Source of the DNA: Lactiplantibacillus garii | GTDB taxonomy: Bacteria; Bacillota; Bacilli; Lactobacillales; Lactobacillaceae | Reading direction: 5' to 3' | DNA length: 63,216 nucleotides | NCBI RefSeq assembly: GCF_003885105.1 | Contig: NZ_QWZQ01000016.1 | Coordinates: forward strand, 1-63,216 | Shown here: piece by piece, positions 46,325-55,913 of the stretch | How positions within the stretch are numbered: the stretch's first letter is position 1 | Layout: the number at the start of each line of letters is the position of its first letter | Made by a program: the position numbers and the translations under genes | Notes under the pieces: generated by a model | Seen by the model: only the letters and a program-made list of their open reading frames with translations | Told to the model about the DNA's origin: nothing | The model's database searches: none

Positions 46325-47638
46325 GTGAGTGTTATTTTAGAGCAACTATTTCATTTACGGGAAAACCGAACGTCAATCCGGCGGGAGTTCGTTGGTGGGC
46401 TAACCACTTTTCTGGCGATGTCCTACATTTTAGCCGTTAACCCCGAACTACTTGGGAGTACCGGGATGAGCAAAACGGCGGTCTTCACCGCGACCGTAAT
46501 GGCCGCCATCGTCGGTTGTTTATTAATGGGGCTCGTTGCGAACTTTCCGGTCGCCCTCGCGCCGGGGATGGGGCTAAACGCCTTCTTCACCTACACGGTG
46601 GTCCAAGAATGGCACATTCCGTGGCAAACTGCCCTGGCCGGCGTGTTCGTTGCCGGGATTCTGTTCATTTTATTGACCCTGTCTAAGTTACGCGATAAGC
46701 TGATCAATCTGATCCCCAGCGCCCTCAAGTACGCGGTTTCTGCCGGGATTGGACTGTTTATTGCCTTTTCCGGTTTACAAACTTCTGGGATCATCGTTGC
46801 CAGCAAGTCAAACGCGGTCGCCCTGGGTAACCTGCATAGTCCAACCGTTTTATTAGCTATTTTTGGGATTATTATCGGTATTATGCTCGTAACTGCTAAC
46901 GTGACCGGCGGAATTTTCTGGGGCATGTTTATCACGGCCGTTGTTGGCATGATCTTTGGAATCATTCCGTTACCGACCGGGATCGTTAGCGGTGTCCCGA
47001 GCGCTCAGCCCATTTTTGGTCAGGCGTTGACCCACCTGACGGACATCAACTCGTTTCAAATGATCATCGTCATTTTGACTTTCTTCATTATCGGTTTATT
47101 TGATACGTCGGGTACCCTCGTCGGGGTCGCCACCGAAGCTGGCATGGTCAATCACGACACCGGGGAAGTCAAGGGCGTCGGAAAGGCGCTCTTTAGTGGC
47201 GCATTAGCAACGACTCTGGGAGCGCTCTTCGGGACGTCACCCACCACCGCCTACGTGGAATCTACCTCGGGGGTAGCGGTCGGTGCCCGCACCGGCTTAT
47301 CTTCCGTTTTCGTGGCCGTTTTGTTTGCAATTGCTGCCTTCTTCTCACCGGTCTTAACGGTGATCACGTCGGCCGTAACCGCGTCCGCACTAATTATCGT
47401 GGGTATCTTGATGTTGTCCAACGTGCAATACATTGACTGGACCAAGTTTGAAATTGCGGTACCGGCCTTTTTCACCATGATCATGATGCTCCTGACTTAC
47501 AGCATTTCTGAAGGATTAGCCGTTGGGTTTATCTTTTACCCAATCACGATGACCGTGAAGGGGCGCTGGCGGGAAGTTAACGCGTTAATGTGGACCATGA
47601 TGGTCGTCTTCATTTTGTACTTCGCCTTCGTGGCCTAA
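46325..47638 (+). CDS. AzgA-type purine permease (guanine/hypoxanthine/adenine family, PbuG-like)
   Basis: This 437-residue membrane protein has about twelve or more helices. GGLTTFLAMSYILAVNP near the start, ALAPGMGLNAFFTYTVV and GLFDTSGTLVGVATEAGM are hallmarks of the AzgA branch of purine-proton symporters. It stands alone, without a riboswitch. The start is uncertain. GTG 46325 overlaps the AGGAG ribosome binding site at 46321-46325, whereas an ATT at 46334 has ideal spacing and would give an N-terminus (MLEQLFHL) like that of homologues. The listed coordinates use the GTG. Confidence 0.93.
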   Translation: MSVILEQLFHLRENRTSIRREFVGGLTTFLAMSYILAVNPELLGSTGMSKTAVFTATVMAAIVGCLLMGLVANFPVALAPGMGLNAFFTYTVVQEWHIPWQTALAGVFVAGILFILLTLSKLRDKLINLIPSALKYAVSAGIGLFIAFSGLQTSGIIVASKSNAVALGNLHSPTVLLAIFGIIIGIMLVTANVTGGIFWGMFITAVVGMIFGIIPLPTGIVSGVPSAQPIFGQALTHLTDINSFQMIIVILTFFIIGLFDTSGTLVGVATEAGMVNHDTGEVKGVGKALFSGALATTLGALFGTSPTTAYVESTSGVAVGARTGLSSVFVAVLFAIAAFFSPVLTVITSAVTASALIIVGILMLSNVQYIDWTKFEIAVPAFFTMIMMLLTYSISEGLAVGFIFYPITMTVKGRWREVNALMWTMMVVFILYFAFVA

Positions 47639-47647
47639 AAAAACGAT

Positions 47648-47830
47648 CAGAGTGTGCCAAAAGTCGGTCAGCTGGTGAGCATTAACGGCGTATGGCGAAT
47701 AATCCTGGGTTTGGATTGTTTGACATACGGGGTTAAGCGGAGCCAGCTGACTTTTGACGCACGTTTCGACAATAATTGTACGGAGATACAACAGAGGCTG
47801 TGACTTTTGTCACAGCCTCATCGTTTTTTA
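47648..47830. repeat. Dispersed intergenic repeat, long form (copy D), hairpin at its right end
   Basis: The copy starts CAGAGTGTGCCAAAAGTCGG and contains the extra module GCATTAACGGCGTATGGCG through GACATACGGGG. It ends in a hairpin whose arms are ACAGAGGCTGTGAC and GTCACAGCCTC around TTTT. It lies between the convergent AzgA permease and GAPDH genes, both of which it can terminate. Confidence 0.9.
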
Positions 47831-47850
47831 TATTGACAACTGCTCACGCA

Positions 47851-48864
47851 TTAAACGAGTTCTGCGAAATATTTAATCGTCCGCACCATCTGACTAGTGT
47901 ATGAATTCTCGTTATCGTACCACGCTACGGTTTTAACTAATGTCTGGTGATTTGGCAAGCTGGTTACCTTAGTCTGGGTGGCATCAAATAACGAGCCATA
48001 ACGAATCCCGATCACGTCGCTAGAAACCAATTCTTCCTCAGTATAGCCAAACGACTGATTGGTTGCCCGTCGCATGGCACCGTTCACGTCGTCCACACTA
48101 ACGTCGCCATCCACAACGGATACCAATTCAGTCAGCGAACCGTCCGCAACCGGCACCCGTTGAGAAACACCGTCTAGTTTTCCCAATAATGATGGAATGA
48201 CCAAACCAATCGCTTTAGCCGCGCCAGATGACGTGGGGACGATATTAATGGCCGCCGCGCGGGCTCGGCGTAAGTCTCCCTTCCGGTGCGGCCCATCCAG
48301 GGTCATTTGATCACCGGTATAAGCGTGAATCGTAGTCATATACCCTTTTACAATCGGGGCAAGTACGTTCAAAGCCGCCGTCATCGGTGCTAAACAGTTC
48401 GTCGTGCAGGACGCAGCGGAAATGATCCGGTCCTTAGCCGTTAACGTTTGCTCGTTGGTACCAAAGACAATCGTTGGTAAGTCGTTACCAGCCGGCGCGG
48501 AAATTACCACTCGCTGTGCGCCAGCATCCAAGTGCGCCTGTGCTTTCGCCTTAGACGTATAGAACCCCGTGCATTCAAGTACCACGTCCACGTGTAACGT
48601 TCCCCATGGTAAATGACTGGCATCCGCTTCTGAATAGATGGTAATCCTTTGACCATCGACTTCGATCCAGTCGGGCCCCGACTTGACCGTTTTCGCCAAT
48701 TCGTACTGGCCGTGCATTGAATCGTGTTTTAATAAGTGTGCCAACATCTGGGGATCAGTTAAATCGTTAATTGCCACAACTTGGTAGCCCGGTGCGGCAA
48801 ACATTTGACGAAATGCTAACCGACCAATCCGTCCAAAACCGTTAATCGCAACTTTTACCGTCAT
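47851..48864 (-). CDS. Glyceraldehyde-3-phosphate dehydrogenase, type I
   Basis: The enzyme oxidises glyceraldehyde 3-phosphate with NAD+ and phosphate. The Rossmann start INGFGRIGR (about 7-15), NDL after strand two (favouring NAD+), and the catalytic C153 in SAASCTTNC are all present, with full length (337 residues). It is not next to cggR, pgk or tpi; instead a divergent AraC regulator lies opposite. It may be a second GAPDH with its own control, or the only one in an unusual location; this cannot be decided from the window. AGGAGG precedes the ATG. Confidence 0.95.
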   Translation of the reverse strand: MTVKVAINGFGRIGRLAFRQMFAAPGYQVVAINDLTDPQMLAHLLKHDSMHGQYELAKTVKSGPDWIEVDGQRITIYSEADASHLPWGTLHVDVVLECTGFYTSKAKAQAHLDAGAQRVVISAPAGNDLPTIVFGTNEQTLTAKDRIISAASCTTNCLAPMTAALNVLAPIVKGYMTTIHAYTGDQMTLDGPHRKGDLRRARAAAINIVPTSSGAAKAIGLVIPSLLGKLDGVSQRVPVADGSLTELVSVVDGDVSVDDVNGAMRRATNQSFGYTEEELVSSDVIGIRYGSLFDATQTKVTSLPNHQTLVKTVAWYDNENSYTSQMVRTIKYFAELV

Positions 48865-48983
48865 AGTAATAACCTCCTAAATAAATTAACTTGATGACAG
48901 TCTTTATTCTACGTTGATTAGATTTTTAAACAATGTATAATAAGTAACGATTAACTATACTTTTTGTAAGAAGTGAGCATTTT

Positions 48984-49832
48984 ATGCAGCATGATCGGTA
49001 TAAAGAACGTGATGTTCAAATCGACTTCAAACCACACGTTGACTTTCAAAATATGACAACTAATTGTCTTCAATTAATTTTTATCACGAACGGCAGTTTA
49101 ACAGCCAATTTAAACCAGCGCCCCGTTAGTTTAAAAGCACCGGTAATCCTATTTTTAACTCCCCACGACACCTGGGAATTAACGGATAGTCGGCAGCCGG
49201 CCGCACAGGCATTTCAATTTCAAAGCGATTTTTTGAAAACCGTTCCCTATTCAAAGTACCAAGAATACCATATCAAAACGCCCGAATTAATGAACGGATT
49301 GAGTCGTTTTACGGCTAAAGAGTCCCGCCTTAAGATTTTCCACCTTCAGCGGGCCCTTTTTGAAAAACTCCACCAATTCTTTTTTATTCTTGGAACCGAG
49401 GTCTTTGCCCAAAGTGACCACCTCTGGGTCTGCCGCATCAAAAAATATTTAATTCAGATTCTTAAAGTATTAGAAGACCTCAACCGTGAACACGTTACTT
49501 CTAGTGTCGACAACGTGTTGGATTACATTTACACCAATTACGATACCAAAATTACGCTCGCCGACTTAGTCAACGTTGCCCACCTCAACCGGGTCTCACT
49601 TAACCGGCAGTTTAATGAGCGGGTTAATATGACCGCCATGACCTATTTAGCACACTACCGACTAGCTGTGGCTGATCAACTGCTAATTCACACCGGGATG
49701 AGCCTAGCCGACATTGCCGCGGCCGTGGGGTACGATTATGAAACCTACTTCATTAAGCAGTTCCAAAAACAACGGGGCGTTTCACCAACCGCATTCCGGC
49801 TAAATTCCCGTGAATTAGCAACCATTATCTAA
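48984..49832 (+). CDS. AraC-family transcriptional regulator
   Basis: This 282-residue protein has an N-terminal cupin-like ligand domain (about 1-140) and a C-terminal pair of helix-turn-helix motifs (about 180-275). The hallmark is FIKQFQKQRGVSPTAFR near the end, with SLADIAAAVGYDYETYF before it. It diverges from the GAPDH gene across about 120 bases, so it may control that gene. The ligand is unknown. Confidence 0.9.
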   Translation: MQHDRYKERDVQIDFKPHVDFQNMTTNCLQLIFITNGSLTANLNQRPVSLKAPVILFLTPHDTWELTDSRQPAAQAFQFQSDFLKTVPYSKYQEYHIKTPELMNGLSRFTAKESRLKIFHLQRALFEKLHQFFFILGTEVFAQSDHLWVCRIKKYLIQILKVLEDLNREHVTSSVDNVLDYIYTNYDTKITLADLVNVAHLNRVSLNRQFNERVNMTAMTYLAHYRLAVADQLLIHTGMSLADIAAAVGYDYETYFIKQFQKQRGVSPTAFRLNSRELATII

Positions 49833-49865
49833 CCCTTAAGCGTTCGAAACTCGACTAAGCGTAGT

Positions 49866-49990
49866 CAGAGTGTGCCAAAAGTCGGTTAGCGGTTAAGCGG
49901 AGCCCGCTGACTTTTGAAACCCGTTTCGACAATAATTGTTCGAAGATAAAACAGCGGTTGTGACAAAAGTCACAGCCGCTGTTTTATCTT
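49866..49990. repeat. Dispersed intergenic repeat, short form (copy E), hairpin at its right end
   Basis: The copy is CAGAGTGTGCCAAAAGTCGG, then GCTGACTTTTG and CGTTTCGACAATAATTG, then a 22-base-pair hairpin (49943-49964 with 49969-49990, AAAA loop) around CAGCGGTTGTGAC. The stem bases differ from the other copies yet remain paired. It lies between the convergent AraC and MetE-like genes. Confidence 0.9.
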
Positions 49991-49993
49991 CAA

Positions 49994-51154
49994 CTAGTCC
50001 CCTAGTCCCCAAACTTCTTCCGCAATTGACTTCACCAGTGCCACCTTTGCCCACTGTTGCGCGGGTGTTAAGATGTTACCCTCTTCGGTGGACGCAAAGC
50101 CACACTGGGTACTGAGGCATAGCCGGTCTAACGGAACGTACTTAGCCGCTTCGTGGATCCGGTCAATGATCGTTTGGCGGTCTTCTAATTCACCAGATTT
50201 GGACGTGATCAAGCCTAAAACCACCAGCTTGTTATCACTAACGAGTTTCAACGGTTCAAAACCCCCGGCCCGGTCACTATCGTATTCTAAGTAGTAGGCG
50301 TGGACATTTTCGTGGTTAAACAACGGGTCGGCCACCGTTTCGTACCCACCCGCAGATGCCCAGGTAGAATGATAATTCCCACGGCAAATGTGGGTATTGA
50401 TCGTTAAATCGCTGGGTAAGTCCTGAACGGCTTCGTTATTAACTTGTAAGTAGAGTTGCTTATTTTGGTTTAAAACCGCGTCGTTACGTGCGGATACGTC
50501 GCCGGTTTCGGCACCCTTAGCATGGTTCCCGGCTAACATCCCCCACGTACAGTCGTCCAATTGAACCGTGCGTGCACCGGCAGCGTATAAGTCCAACAAC
50601 ACTTGGTGATAAGCGGCAGCGAGATCGTGGACCGCCGCTTCATCGGTTGCGTAGACTTGCCGTAACGCCGCAACGTTTTCCGGTCGTTGTAGTTCCGCTA
50701 AACACTGGGCCGGGGCGGGAATGGTTTGTTTGACCTGAATTCCATCACTTACGTGGGCATAAACGAACTTGAACGCGTCCACAAACGGGTGGTTATGGCC
50801 GTCAATTTTACCACTAACGTAGGCGGATTCAGCCCGGGTCTCTTCATCGTGAAAAACGTACCCTTGATCCAACGTCTTCTTAGTAATGCCTTGTAGCCCC
50901 CAGAAAAAGTCTAGGTGCCACCAGCTCCGCCGAAATTCCCCGTCGGTAACCGCTTTGAGTCCCGCGGCTTCCTGTTGTTGGATCAACTTGATAATCTCAG
51001 CGTCTTCCACTGCCTTTAACCCGGCAGCGTCTAATTGTCCCGTCGCGTACTGTTGACGTGCCGTCTTTAAAGCCTGTGGACGTAAAAAGCTGCCGACCAC
51101 GTCATAACGAAATGGTGAAGTTGTCCGGTTCGTAAAAGTTTCAGTTGTTGTCAT
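49994..51154 (-). CDS. MetE-like (YxjG/YxjH-type) methionine synthase family protein
   Basis: This 386-residue protein resembles the C-terminal catalytic barrel of cobalamin-independent methionine synthase, without the N-terminal half. Zinc-ligand regions appear as NTHICRGN (about 254-261) and STQCGF (about 350), with VVGSFLRP at the start. Such proteins transfer methyl groups to homocysteine from an unknown donor. A T-box leader with a Met specifier lies directly upstream, which supports a methionine role. The gene is monocistronic and ends at repeat copy E. Confidence 0.9.
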   Translation of the reverse strand: MTTTETFTNRTTSPFRYDVVGSFLRPQALKTARQQYATGQLDAAGLKAVEDAEIIKLIQQQEAAGLKAVTDGEFRRSWWHLDFFWGLQGITKKTLDQGYVFHDEETRAESAYVSGKIDGHNHPFVDAFKFVYAHVSDGIQVKQTIPAPAQCLAELQRPENVAALRQVYATDEAAVHDLAAAYHQVLLDLYAAGARTVQLDDCTWGMLAGNHAKGAETGDVSARNDAVLNQNKQLYLQVNNEAVQDLPSDLTINTHICRGNYHSTWASAGGYETVADPLFNHENVHAYYLEYDSDRAGGFEPLKLVSDNKLVVLGLITSKSGELEDRQTIIDRIHEAAKYVPLDRLCLSTQCGFASTEEGNILTPAQQWAKVALVKSIAEEVWGLGD

Positions 51155-51194
51155 AAGTGTGACCCCCGTTAATTGATTACTAAATTTTTAACCA

Positions 51195-51470
51195 TAAAAA
51201 ACGTCCCTTCCAATCACCACTGTGATTAGAAGGGACGTTTATTTCGCGCGTTACCACCCTAGTTTCGTTAATCATTTGCATAATTAACCTTAACGGTACC
51301 AATTGATACCCGGCAAGCTAACGGTTGCAACCGGTCAGGGAGCGTTAACCCCCAGACGTGCTCAGAGCTCATCTTCACCACCGTTAAACACACCCGTTTC
51401 CACCATCCGGGTTCGCTGTTGTGCTGGTAGGTCGCTACTCTTCTCTTCAACGCAAAAATTAGATTACGAT
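51195..51470 (-). promoter_or_regulatory. T-box leader (Met specifier) upstream of the MetE-like gene
   Basis: Read on the minus strand, the leader has a stem-I region (AGAGTAGCGACC, then GGATGGTG) and a likely specifier ATG followed by A at 51372-51370. The T-box core AGGGTGGTAACGCG is at 51247-51261. A terminator with AACGTCCCTTC arms (51195-51215 with 51222-51240) and a T-run ends it. Uncharged tRNA-Met should pair with it and allow read-through, switching the gene on when methionine is scarce. Confidence 0.9.
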
Positions 51471-51484
51471 TAAATGATGATTAA

Positions 51485-51513
51485 ATCATAGTGGTAATAA
51501 CGGACTTTGTCAA
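51485..51513 (-). promoter_or_regulatory. Promoter of the Met T-box transcript
   Basis: TTGACA (51508-51513) and TATGAT (51485-51490), both on the minus strand, are separated by 17 bases. The promoter starts only 12 bases after the purD stop, and no terminator lies between them. Confidence 0.75.
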
Positions 51514-51525
51514 GGCACTTGTTAA

Positions 51526-52761
51526 TTATTTTTGACGAAGGCCCTTCGCACCAATGTCGTGCCGGTAAACCAACGGCCCCAAATCCAGCCGTGCTAATTG
51601 TTCATAAACGGCAGCTTGCGCAGTAGCCAACTGGTCAGCCTTGCCGGTTAGCATCATCAGCCGACCACCGGCGCTGGTTAACCGATTAGGCTGCCCCGCC
51701 ACACTGGCATAGTAAGCCCCTGGAACGGTTGGCACGGGAACCCCCTGCTGAGTGGGGCCAGGGTACCCCGGTGCGGCCAAAACAACTCCCAAATACGTTG
51801 AGCCGCTCTGCCACCGGGCTACCGGTTGGCGGTGCTGTAAGAGATCAATGATAACCTGGTAAAAATCACTTTGAAGTTGTGGTAAGAGAATCTGCGTTTC
51901 CGGATCACCCAGTCGTAAATTGTATTCAATGACTTGCGGACCAGCCGGTGTCAAAATACCACCAACGTAAATCACCCCTTCAAAGCTTAACCCGTCCGCC
52001 TTCAACCCGGCAATTGTCGGTTCAATAATGGTTTGAACGGTTTGGTGAAGAACTGCCGGTGTGATTTGGGGGACCGGTGAGTAAGCTCCCATTCCACCAG
52101 TATTAGGACCCCGATCACCATCGTCTAAGCGTTTATGGTCCTGCGCGGTCGGCAAAAGGACGTAATGGTTCCCACCAACCAGTACCATTTGGGAAAATTC
52201 AAAACCCGCAACAAAGTCTTCAATCAAAACGGTATCGGTGGTCTCAAACGCACGGGTCAACGCGTCACGCGCCTGCTCGGCACTCGTTGCCACGGTCACA
52301 CCCTTCCCCGCAGCCAGGCCATCCACTTTAATAACCTGGGGTAAACCTCGCCGCGCACTGTCCGTTAACGCGTCGTCCAAGTTATGAAATAGTCGGTACC
52401 CCGCCGTTGGAATGTGGTGTTTGGCCATAAATTCCTTTGCAAAAACCTTGGAACTTTCCAACCGCGCGGCTGCTTGGTGCGGACCAAAAACAGCTAAGCC
52501 GGCCGCCTGAAAGTAATCCACAATACCGGCCGCCAGGGGGACTTCCGGCCCAATAAAGGTCAGACTGATCGTGTTCTGACGGGCAAACTCCGCTAACGCC
52601 GTAAAATCCATCTCGTTAATGGCCACGGTCTGAATGTGATCCAACCGCATCCCCGGATTCCCCGGCGCACAGTAGACCGCCGTCACTTGGGGACTAGCTA
52701 ACATTTGCTTAGCGATGGCGTGCTCACGACCGCCATTACCAACTACTAAAACTTTAGCCAT
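51526..52761 (-). CDS. purD: Phosphoribosylamine-glycine ligase
   Basis: This ATP-grasp enzyme joins phosphoribosylamine and glycine (step 2 of IMP synthesis). The N-terminal [12 protein letters not shown] (about 5-16), DGLAAGKGV and the [12 protein letters not shown] metal-binding block are diagnostic. The 411-residue length is normal. It is the last gene of the pur operon, 17 bases after purH. Confidence 0.97.
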   Translation of the reverse strand: MAKVLVVGNGGREHAIAKQMLASPQVTAVYCAPGNPGMRLDHIQTVAINEMDFTALAEFARQNTISLTFIGPEVPLAAGIVDYFQAAGLAVFGPHQAAARLESSKVFAKEFMAKHHIPTAGYRLFHNLDDALTDSARRGLPQVIKVDGLAAGKGVTVATSAEQARDALTRAFETTDTVLIEDFVAGFEFSQMVLVGGNHYVLLPTAQDHKRLDDGDRGPNTGGMGAYSPVPQITPAVLHQTVQTIIEPTIAGLKADGLSFEGVIYVGGILTPAGPQVIEYNLRLGDPETQILLPQLQSDFYQVIIDLLQHRQPVARWQSGSTYLGVVLAAPGYPGPTQQGVPVPTVPGAYYASVAGQPNRLTSAGGRLMMLTGKADQLATAQAAVYEQLARLDLGPLVYRHDIGAKGLRQK

Positions 52762-52778
52762 GGTTTGCCACCTTTCAA

Positions 52779-54311
52779 TTAATGACGGAAGTGCCGGACG
52801 CCGGTCGTTACCATGGCAATCCCGTAACGGTCAGCCATTGCAACCGAATCTTTATCACGAATACTACCGCCGGGTTGAACAATGGCCCGAATGCCGTGCT
52901 GGGCGGCGTATTCCACGCAATCATCCATCGGGAAGAACGCGTCGGAGGCTAAAATGGCGTTTTCGTAACCGGGTTTACTCATGGCCTTTTTAATGGCAAT
53001 CTTCGTCGAATCGATTCGGTTCATTTGACCCGAACCCACGCCCAGGGTCCGGTCGGCAGTTGTGACCACGATGGCGTTACTCTTAACGTGTTTCACAACT
53101 TGTTGACCAAATGCCAAGGCTTTTAATTGGGCCGCGGTCGGTTGTGTCTTGGTCACAACGGTAAAGTCGGCCGGCGTTTCGAAAGCGTTGTCGACTTCTT
53201 GCCGTAACAAACCACCGCCCACCGAAATCGTTTCAAATTTATCAGCGGTGTGCGCTTGATCAAAGTCGACCGTTAGTAGTCGTAGATTCTTCTTCTTAGC
53301 CAGAACTTCGTAGGCGTCGTCGTCAAAACTTGGTGCAATGATAATTTCGAGGAACAGCGCGTGCATCTTTTCGGCGGTGGCTAAATCAACCGGCCGGTTC
53401 GACGCAATGATGCCGCCAAAAATGGAAATGGAATCGGCCGCGTACGCTTTATCCCAAGCCGCTTCAATCGTTTCACCAAGTCCCACCCCACACGGGTTCA
53501 TGTGTTTCATGGCCACGATGGCGGGTTGCGTGTATTCACTCACCATGCGTAAGGCCGCATCGGCATCCTTAATGTTGTTATACGAAAGTTCCTTACCATG
53601 GAGCTGTTTAGCCGCCGTGATTGAGAACGTCGTTGGTAACGCGTTTTCGTAAAAGGCCGCCTGTTGATGACTGTTTTCACCATAACGCAGGGCTTGTTTT
53701 TTATCGTAAGTTAACGTCAATTTATCCGGAAATTCATCGGTCGTTAAGTACTGCGCAATCAAGGCGTCGTACGCGGCAGTGTGCTGGAACACTTTCGCCG
53801 CCAATCTTTGCCGCAATTCTGGCGTTACTTTATCTTCCCGTAAGTCGGTCAAAATGCGATCGTAGTCGGCCGGGTCTACGATTGGTAGGACCGCCGCAAA
53901 GTTTTTGGCAGCCGAGCGTAACATGGACGGTCCGCCAATGTCGATCTGTTCAATGGCCTCCGCCTGAGTAACGTCGGGTTTTTGAATTGTCGCTTTAAAC
54001 GGGTACAGGTTAACCACGACCATGTCGATCGGTGTAATGCCCGCTTCCTTTAATTGAGCCATGTGCGCGGGTACGTCGCGACGTGCTAACAAACCAGCGT
54101 GAACCTTCGGGTGTAACGTTTTGACCCGCCCGTCCAACATTTCCGGAAAACCAGTAACTTCTTCGATCCCAATTACCGGAATACCGGCTGCTTCAAGGGC
54201 TTTTTTAGTTCCACCAGTCGAAACCAGTTCGTAATCAAGGGCAACCAGCCCCTTGGCAAAGTCGGTTAAACCCTGTTTATCGGAAACACTTAATAATGCA
54301 CGTTTTGTCAT
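52779..54311 (-). CDS. purH: Bifunctional AICAR formyltransferase/IMP cyclohydrolase
   Basis: PurH carries out the last two steps to IMP. The N-terminal cyclohydrolase part (about 1-195) begins [10 protein letters not shown] and has the STGGT loop. The C-terminal formyltransferase part (about 200-510) contains KHMNPCGVG. At 510 residues it is full length. The start follows purN after one base. Confidence 0.98.
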   Translation of the reverse strand: MTKRALLSVSDKQGLTDFAKGLVALDYELVSTGGTKKALEAAGIPVIGIEEVTGFPEMLDGRVKTLHPKVHAGLLARRDVPAHMAQLKEAGITPIDMVVVNLYPFKATIQKPDVTQAEAIEQIDIGGPSMLRSAAKNFAAVLPIVDPADYDRILTDLREDKVTPELRQRLAAKVFQHTAAYDALIAQYLTTDEFPDKLTLTYDKKQALRYGENSHQQAAFYENALPTTFSITAAKQLHGKELSYNNIKDADAALRMVSEYTQPAIVAMKHMNPCGVGLGETIEAAWDKAYAADSISIFGGIIASNRPVDLATAEKMHALFLEIIIAPSFDDDAYEVLAKKKNLRLLTVDFDQAHTADKFETISVGGGLLRQEVDNAFETPADFTVVTKTQPTAAQLKALAFGQQVVKHVKSNAIVVTTADRTLGVGSGQMNRIDSTKIAIKKAMSKPGYENAILASDAFFPMDDCVEYAAQHGIRAIVQPGGSIRDKDSVAMADRYGIAMVTTGVRHFRH

Positions 54312-54312
54312 C

Positions 54313-54891
54313 TTAAATAGCTCCTTTAGTTATGAGTGTTTGTAACACGTCGGGATAAAATTGGTGTTCACAATCATGAATTCTAGTTGCCAGCGTTGTT
54401 AGCGTATCGGTTGGGTAGACTGGCACCACCCGTTGTTCAATAATCTGACCCGTATCGATTCCCGCGTCAATGTAGTGGATCGTAACGCCCGTTTCCTTCA
54501 CGCCGGCAGCAAAGGCGTCTTCAATACCGTGCCGACCGGGAAAATGCGGGAGTAACGCGGGGTGTAAGTTAATAATTTTATGCGGATAAGCGTCCAACAG
54601 GGTTGGTCCAATAATCCGCATGTACCCCGCCAGTAGAACGGCGTCCACGTGCCGCGCCTGCAACGCCGTCAAGATAATGGCTTCGGCCGCGGCCTTATTT
54701 TGGTAATCGTGAAAATTGACGATCAAGACGGGAACGTTAACGGCCTGAGCCTTTTTGATTACCGGCGCGTTGGGCTGGTCACAAACTAACAGTCCAACGT
54801 TTACGGGTAACTGGCGATCCACCACGGCCCGTTGCAGCGCCACAAAGTTCGTCCCGTTGCCGGAAGCAAAAATCGCAATCGTTTTAGTCAT
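54313..54891 (-). CDS. purN: Phosphoribosylglycinamide formyltransferase
   Basis: This folate-dependent enzyme formylates GAR using 10-formyl-THF. The signature includes FASGNGTNF (about 8-16), LAGYMRIIG and [12 protein letters not shown], which hold the catalytic Asn and His. The 192-residue length is normal. It overlaps purM by eight bases. Confidence 0.96.
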   Translation of the reverse strand: MTKTIAIFASGNGTNFVALQRAVVDRQLPVNVGLLVCDQPNAPVIKKAQAVNVPVLIVNFHDYQNKAAAEAIILTALQARHVDAVLLAGYMRIIGPTLLDAYPHKIINLHPALLPHFPGRHGIEDAFAAGVKETGVTIHYIDAGIDTGQIIEQRVVPVYPTDTLTTLATRIHDCEHQFYPDVLQTLITKGAI

Positions 54892-55909
54892 GCTGTGCCT
54901 CCCTAAAAACGACTGGTTGGTTGCCCGTCGCTACGGTACCGACCTGGTAAAACGGTTGGTTACCTGCGCTGAGACTAGCGGTCACGGCCGCGAGTTTGTC
55001 AGGATGAACAATTAGGACCATCCCCAAGCCCAAATTAAAAGTCGCTCGTAAGTCAGCCGTAGTCAGGTCCCCCAGCTCAGCCAAGAGGGGCATAATTGGC
55101 GGAACCGGCCAAGTCCCGTTATCCAGCTGGGCACTCAGGCCTGCCGGTAACGCCCGGGCGACGTTTTCAATCAAACCGCCCCCCGTAATGTGCGCAATAC
55201 CAGCGACCGCTTTAGCTTTAAGCAGCGGTGCCACGGCGTCCACGTAAATCTTTGTGGGCCGCAACAGTTCGGTTTGCAAGTCGTGGCCCAACTCAGCAAA
55301 AACGTGGGTTAACTTGAACTGGTGTTGTTTAAATAATATGTCCCGCACCAAGCTGAACCCGTTAGAATGCAACCCGTTGGACGGTAACCCAATCAAGACA
55401 TCACCGGCGAGCACGTTTTCTGGACTGAGGAGTGCGGCCCGGTCGGCAATTCCGACCGCAAAACCGGCCAAATCGTAGTGGGCCTGACCATACATATCCG
55501 GCATTTCAGCCGTTTCCCCACCAATCAGTTTAGCGTGGGCCTGTTCACAACCAGCGACCACTCCCGCAAGGATTGCTTTGACCCGTTGCTGGTCGGTGTG
55601 ACCGAGTCCCAGATAATCGAGGAAAAACTGGGGGAGAGCCCCCTGCGCCAAAATATCATTCACACACATTGCGACTAAGTCAATCCCAATCGTATCGTGT
55701 TGGTCAGCGGCAATCGCCACTAGTAGCTTGGTGCCCACACCGTCGGTACCGGCCACCAGGACCGGATCATTGCTAACACTCGTTTGACTAAGGGGAAACA
55801 ACCCGCCAAAGGCGCCCAGCTGGGTATTACCGCTCATCTTTTTGACCGTTTTTAAAACTTCGTAGCCGGCGTTGATGTCGACCCCCGCTTTTTTATACGC
55901 ATCGCTCAC
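54884..55909 (-). CDS. purM: Phosphoribosylformylglycinamidine cyclo-ligase
   Basis: PurM closes the imidazole ring to form AIR using ATP. The block MSGNTQLGAFGGLFPL and VAGTDGVGTKL are typical, and the 341 residues match the family. I start at GTG 55909, preceded by AAAGGGGTGA; a longer frame to 55996 runs into the end of purF and has a basic tail unlike the family. It is followed by purN with an eight-base overlap. Confidence 0.96.
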   Translation of the reverse strand: MSDAYKKAGVDINAGYEVLKTVKKMSGNTQLGAFGGLFPLSQTSVSNDPVLVAGTDGVGTKLLVAIAADQHDTIGIDLVAMCVNDILAQGALPQFFLDYLGLGHTDQQRVKAILAGVVAGCEQAHAKLIGGETAEMPDMYGQAHYDLAGFAVGIADRAALLSPENVLAGDVLIGLPSNGLHSNGFSLVRDILFKQHQFKLTHVFAELGHDLQTELLRPTKIYVDAVAPLLKAKAVAGIAHITGGGLIENVARALPAGLSAQLDNGTWPVPPIMPLLAELGDLTTADLRATFNLGLGMVLIVHPDKLAAVTASLSAGNQPFYQVGTVATGNQPVVFREAQHD

Positions 55910-55913
55910 TGGA

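Noticed and set aside
51268-51450. A 60-residue frame in the gap before the MetE-like gene
   Set aside because: It lies completely within the T-box leader RNA, whose conserved core explains the sequence.
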